A stretch of DNA of 64,000 nt, from assembly GCF_900141635.1 (NCBI RefSeq), contig NZ_FSRH01000016.1, forward strand, positions 19,280-83,279, given 5' to 3'. Below are positions 61,893-64,000 of this stretch, piece after piece. The position numbers and the translations under genes are program-made. Each line of letters starts with the position of its first letter. Within the stretch, counting starts at the first letter, position 1. The stretch comes from Peptoclostridium litorale DSM 5388 (lineage in GTDB: Bacteria; Bacillota; Clostridia; Peptostreptococcales; Peptostreptococcaceae). Below the pieces are notes generated by a model. It was given only the letters and a program-made list of their open reading frames with translations. It ran no database searches and was not told the origin of the DNA.

Positions 61893-61906
61893 AGTTCACC
61901 GTATTT

Positions 61907-61949
61907 AAAAAGCCTTTAAGAATCAGGCCTGATTCTTAAAGGCTTTTTT
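61907..61949. terminator. Bidirectional terminator after tetR
   Basis: A perfect inverted repeat of 21-base arms (AAAAAGCCTTTAAGAATCAG and its complement) with no loop bases is followed by T residues on both strands. It lies between convergent genes. Confidence 0.9.
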
Positions 61950-61993
61950 GTTTACAAGTCATTCATTGTCTATAACCGCCAAATAAGTTTATT

Positions 61994-63637
61994 TTATGCC
62001 ATTTCTTTAGGAGCTTCTGATCCAATGTCTGCTTCAGGCCTTTTTCTTATGACCTCAAGATTTCTCTTTATCCTCGCCTTTTCTTCATACATCTTCTCGT
62101 CTGCAGATTTCACAAGCACATCCACTTCATACGAATCCCTAGTGCTGAACTCCTCTACTCCGTGGCTTGCGCTTATTACATAGTCCCTGCCTTCACTGGC
62201 GTTTATGTTTTCTATCTCATTGTAAATCCTGGCCCATACCTTTTCCGCCTCTTCTGCCTTTGAATTAGGAAAGACTATTAAAAATTCGTCTCCTCCCCAT
62301 CTGGCCACAAAATCAAGGCTTCTTATATTGCTTGAAAATACATCGGCAGAAGTTCTTATCAGCTCGTCTCCCTTTTCATGGCCCAGTATGTCGTTTACGC
62401 TCTTCAGGCCGTTTATGTCTACAAAACATACGCTTAGGGGCTCCTCCCTAATTTTTGACTCCCTTATTTTTTCCGTAAGCAGCTTCATTCCGCTTCCCCT
62501 GTTATACACACCTGTAAGACCGTCATACGTGGCATGTATCCTTATTTCTTCTTCCGCCAATCTGTTTTGCATGTACAAAAATACTATCAAAAGCGCTACT
62601 GCTGAAATTATTCCCAATACAGTCTTTTTATCCGAAATTTGGCCCATAGTCGCCATAAATTCACTTTCAGTTGCATAGAATGCAGTGCTTGCAGGCACAT
62701 ATGACACTATTTTCCAGTGTCTGTCGTCTTTTTCTGTAGCGTCTAAATCCATGCCTTTACCGTGCACATGCACCGTATCGAATGTAAACAATCCCCGTTC
62801 CGTGTAAAACTGGCCGCTTTCATCCTCTTTTATGCTGTTCCATTCTTTCTCAAACTCGTTGGCAAAACTTACCTGTTTGCCGTCCTCATACATGAAAGCC
62901 CACTGCTTCTCCTTCTCATCCGAAACAATCCAGTAGCCGTTTTCGTCAAGCCAGAATGCCCTTCCTCCGGACCTTGAAATCGTGCCTTCATATCCGTCTA
63001 TGACGTTTTGGGCAATATAGTTTAGAATCACTACCCCGCGCTTTTGTCCATTTAAGTCAAATGCGGGGACTGCAAATCTTATCATTGGCTTTATGGGCTC
63101 TTCTATTTCTCCGTTTTCAATATTGAGGTCAAGGGGTGAAACGTAAAAGTCCGATTCATCCAGTGCTATCGAGTACTCAAAATAATATCTGTCCGCCTTG
63201 TTTTGGAGTTTGCTTATAGGCACAATTGAAGGCCTGCCCTCATTGTAGTTTATCCTGACTATCTCATTGCCGTCGTTGTCTATGAACCTAAGCTGGTCGT
63301 ATATGCCTTTTTCCTTTGAAAACGCCAGCAGCTGATGCTCAATACCTTCCCTTTTCATACTGTCCAGAAGAAATTCCTGCATTATCCAGCTTTCCTTTAT
63401 GTACATCATGTCAGATACAATTCCATACAGACTTGCCTCTATCATTTTCTTTTGCATGTCCACAATGTTTTTTTCACTTTCCCTTAAAACAAATCTTTTA
63501 GTCTTTATATCATTATGTTCCACAATATACATTATCGAAAAAAATACGATCATGCAAATTGCAAAATATGATATAAATTTAGTTATATTGCCTTTGACAT
63601 CCAATTTGAACAGGCTCATTCTACTTTTCAATCCCAA
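61994..63637 (-). CDS. Membrane-bound diguanylate cyclase with Cache-like sensor
   Basis: This 547-aa protein has two membrane helices (about 15-35 and 340-358) enclosing an extracellular sensor domain of the double-Cache type (RFIDNDGNEIVRINYN; FAVPAFDLNGQKRGVVILN). A cytoplasmic GGDEF domain follows with the intact motif RWGGDEFL and an RSLD inhibitory site five residues before it. It should make c-di-GMP in response to an outside ligand. The start is TTG at 63637, 8 nt after GGGGGG. The upstream ATG has no ribosome site. Confidence 0.9.
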   Translation of the reverse strand: MGLKSRMSLFKLDVKGNITKFISYFAICMIVFFSIMYIVEHNDIKTKRFVLRESEKNIVDMQKKMIEASLYGIVSDMMYIKESWIMQEFLLDSMKREGIEHQLLAFSKEKGIYDQLRFIDNDGNEIVRINYNEGRPSIVPISKLQNKADRYYFEYSIALDESDFYVSPLDLNIENGEIEEPIKPMIRFAVPAFDLNGQKRGVVILNYIAQNVIDGYEGTISRSGGRAFWLDENGYWIVSDEKEKQWAFMYEDGKQVSFANEFEKEWNSIKEDESGQFYTERGLFTFDTVHVHGKGMDLDATEKDDRHWKIVSYVPASTAFYATESEFMATMGQISDKKTVLGIISAVALLIVFLYMQNRLAEEEIRIHATYDGLTGVYNRGSGMKLLTEKIRESKIREEPLSVCFVDINGLKSVNDILGHEKGDELIRTSADVFSSNIRSLDFVARWGGDEFLIVFPNSKAEEAEKVWARIYNEIENINASEGRDYVISASHGVEEFSTRDSYEVDVLVKSADEKMYEEKARIKRNLEVIRKRPEADIGSEAPKEMA

Positions 63638-63785
63638 TTCAAAATCCCCCCCGCAAACCATTATGATTCTTATCAAATAGTATTACACTTATTGTAACAT
63701 ATAGAAAATCCCTCTGATAAGCTATGTCCATACATTTTTGAATAAATCTCAAGTGGAGCTATTTATATTACGGCAATAATGCAAT

Positions 63786-63823
63786 AAGGATGGTGAACTC
63801 TAAAATCACAGTTCCCCATCCTT
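63786..63823. terminator. Hairpin downstream of the partial gene
   Basis: AAGGATGG pairs with CCATCCTT, with an inner AACT/AGTT stem. It lies 61 bp after the stop codon of the partial minus-strand gene. T runs are short. The interval 63638-63785 holds the upstream region of the cyclase gene. Confidence 0.6.
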
Positions 63824-63883
63824 ATGTTTATGTTGCTCCATTTTTACACTTTTGATGTTTCCCCTGCGCCGTCGGCTAAAAAC

Positions 63884-64000
63884 CTACTGTGGAAGCTCGA
63901 GCACCCTGAAGCTCTCCACCGGTATCTTTTGAAGATATACATAAGGGTCATTTGGCATTAGCCCCTCATATGAATTCCCGCTTGCGCTTATGGGGTTTAC
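63884..64000 (-). CDS. C-terminal fragment of an unidentified protein
   Basis: The last 38 codons of a minus-strand gene enter from the window edge, including NPISASGNSYEGLMPNDPY, VYLQKIPVESFRVLELP and a TAG stop. The frame is open to the edge. I do not recognise the family, and the fragment is too short for a function. A possible terminator follows at 63786-63823. Confidence 0.55.
   Translation of the reverse strand, partial: VNPISASGNSYEGLMPNDPYVYLQKIPVESFRVLELPQ

Noticed and set aside
63690..63720. Eighth operator copy before the membrane diguanylate cyclase (ATGTTACAAT)
   Set aside because: The two half sites are too close and the central bases are missing, so it does not fit the palindrome.

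Overview
The window looks like chromosome of an anaerobic, low-to-mid GC Firmicute of the class Clostridia. Supporting signs are strong AGGAGG-type ribosome binding sites, frequent TTG/GTG starts, a SAM-I riboswitch, a HutP family protein, TRAP and Na+-coupled transporters, and class I fumarate hydratase. An amino-acid-fermenting relative of Peptoclostridium would fit, but the genus is inference. I saw no rRNA, tRNA, CRISPR array or intact mobile element.

Layout. (1) 1-8.2 kb: a chemotaxis operon (cheA, cheW, mcp, minus strand) faces a divergent three-gene receiver operon (REC-histidine kinase, REC-HDOD, REC-unknown) that ends in a truncated GAF remnant. (2) 8.2-12.7 kb: a lone fumarate hydratase alpha subunit, an SSS symporter, a FadR-type GntR regulator and a RarD-like exporter. 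(3) 12.9-20.1 kb: an Mrp-type cation/proton antiporter operon in the gene order of archaeal mbhA-H, with split mrpE and three MrpD/NuoL-like subunits but no hydrogenase genes. (4) 20.5-28.3 kb: two opine-dehydrogenase paralogues flank a TRAP transporter and a chemoreceptor with the amino-acid-binding dCache motif. (5) 28.8-53.0 kb: a 24-kb exopolysaccharide/capsule locus on the minus strand. It holds a fused Wzz/BY-kinase, a priming transferase, glycosyltransferases, a Wzy-like polymerase, Wzx, dTDP-rhamnose synthesis, an AlgD-like GDP-mannose dehydrogenase, two asparagine-synthetase-like proteins, a heparinase II/III-type protein and two secreted lyase/lectin-like proteins. (6) 53.2-55.9 kb: metNIQ methionine uptake under a SAM-I riboswitch. 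(7) 56-64 kb: an M15 peptidase, HutP, two diguanylate cyclases, an ABC importer of the TrpXYZ type, a TetR regulator and a partial gene.

The main new signal is a repeated palindrome with core TTGTnnTACAw, matching the TNGTNNNACNA operator class of FadR-type GntR proteins. It overlaps the -10 element in front of the SSS symporter, gntR, the mrp operon, the TRAP operon and the second opine dehydrogenase, and lies before the chemoreceptor. Two copies extend to 23 bp, one of them a perfect palindrome. This suggests that the GntR protein at 10864-11592 co-ordinates uptake, sensing and oxidation of an opine-like or amino-acid-derived compound together with Na+ cycling through Mrp. The substrate cannot be read from the sequence.

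Starts were chosen by Shine-Dalgarno position, so several differ from the longest reading frame.
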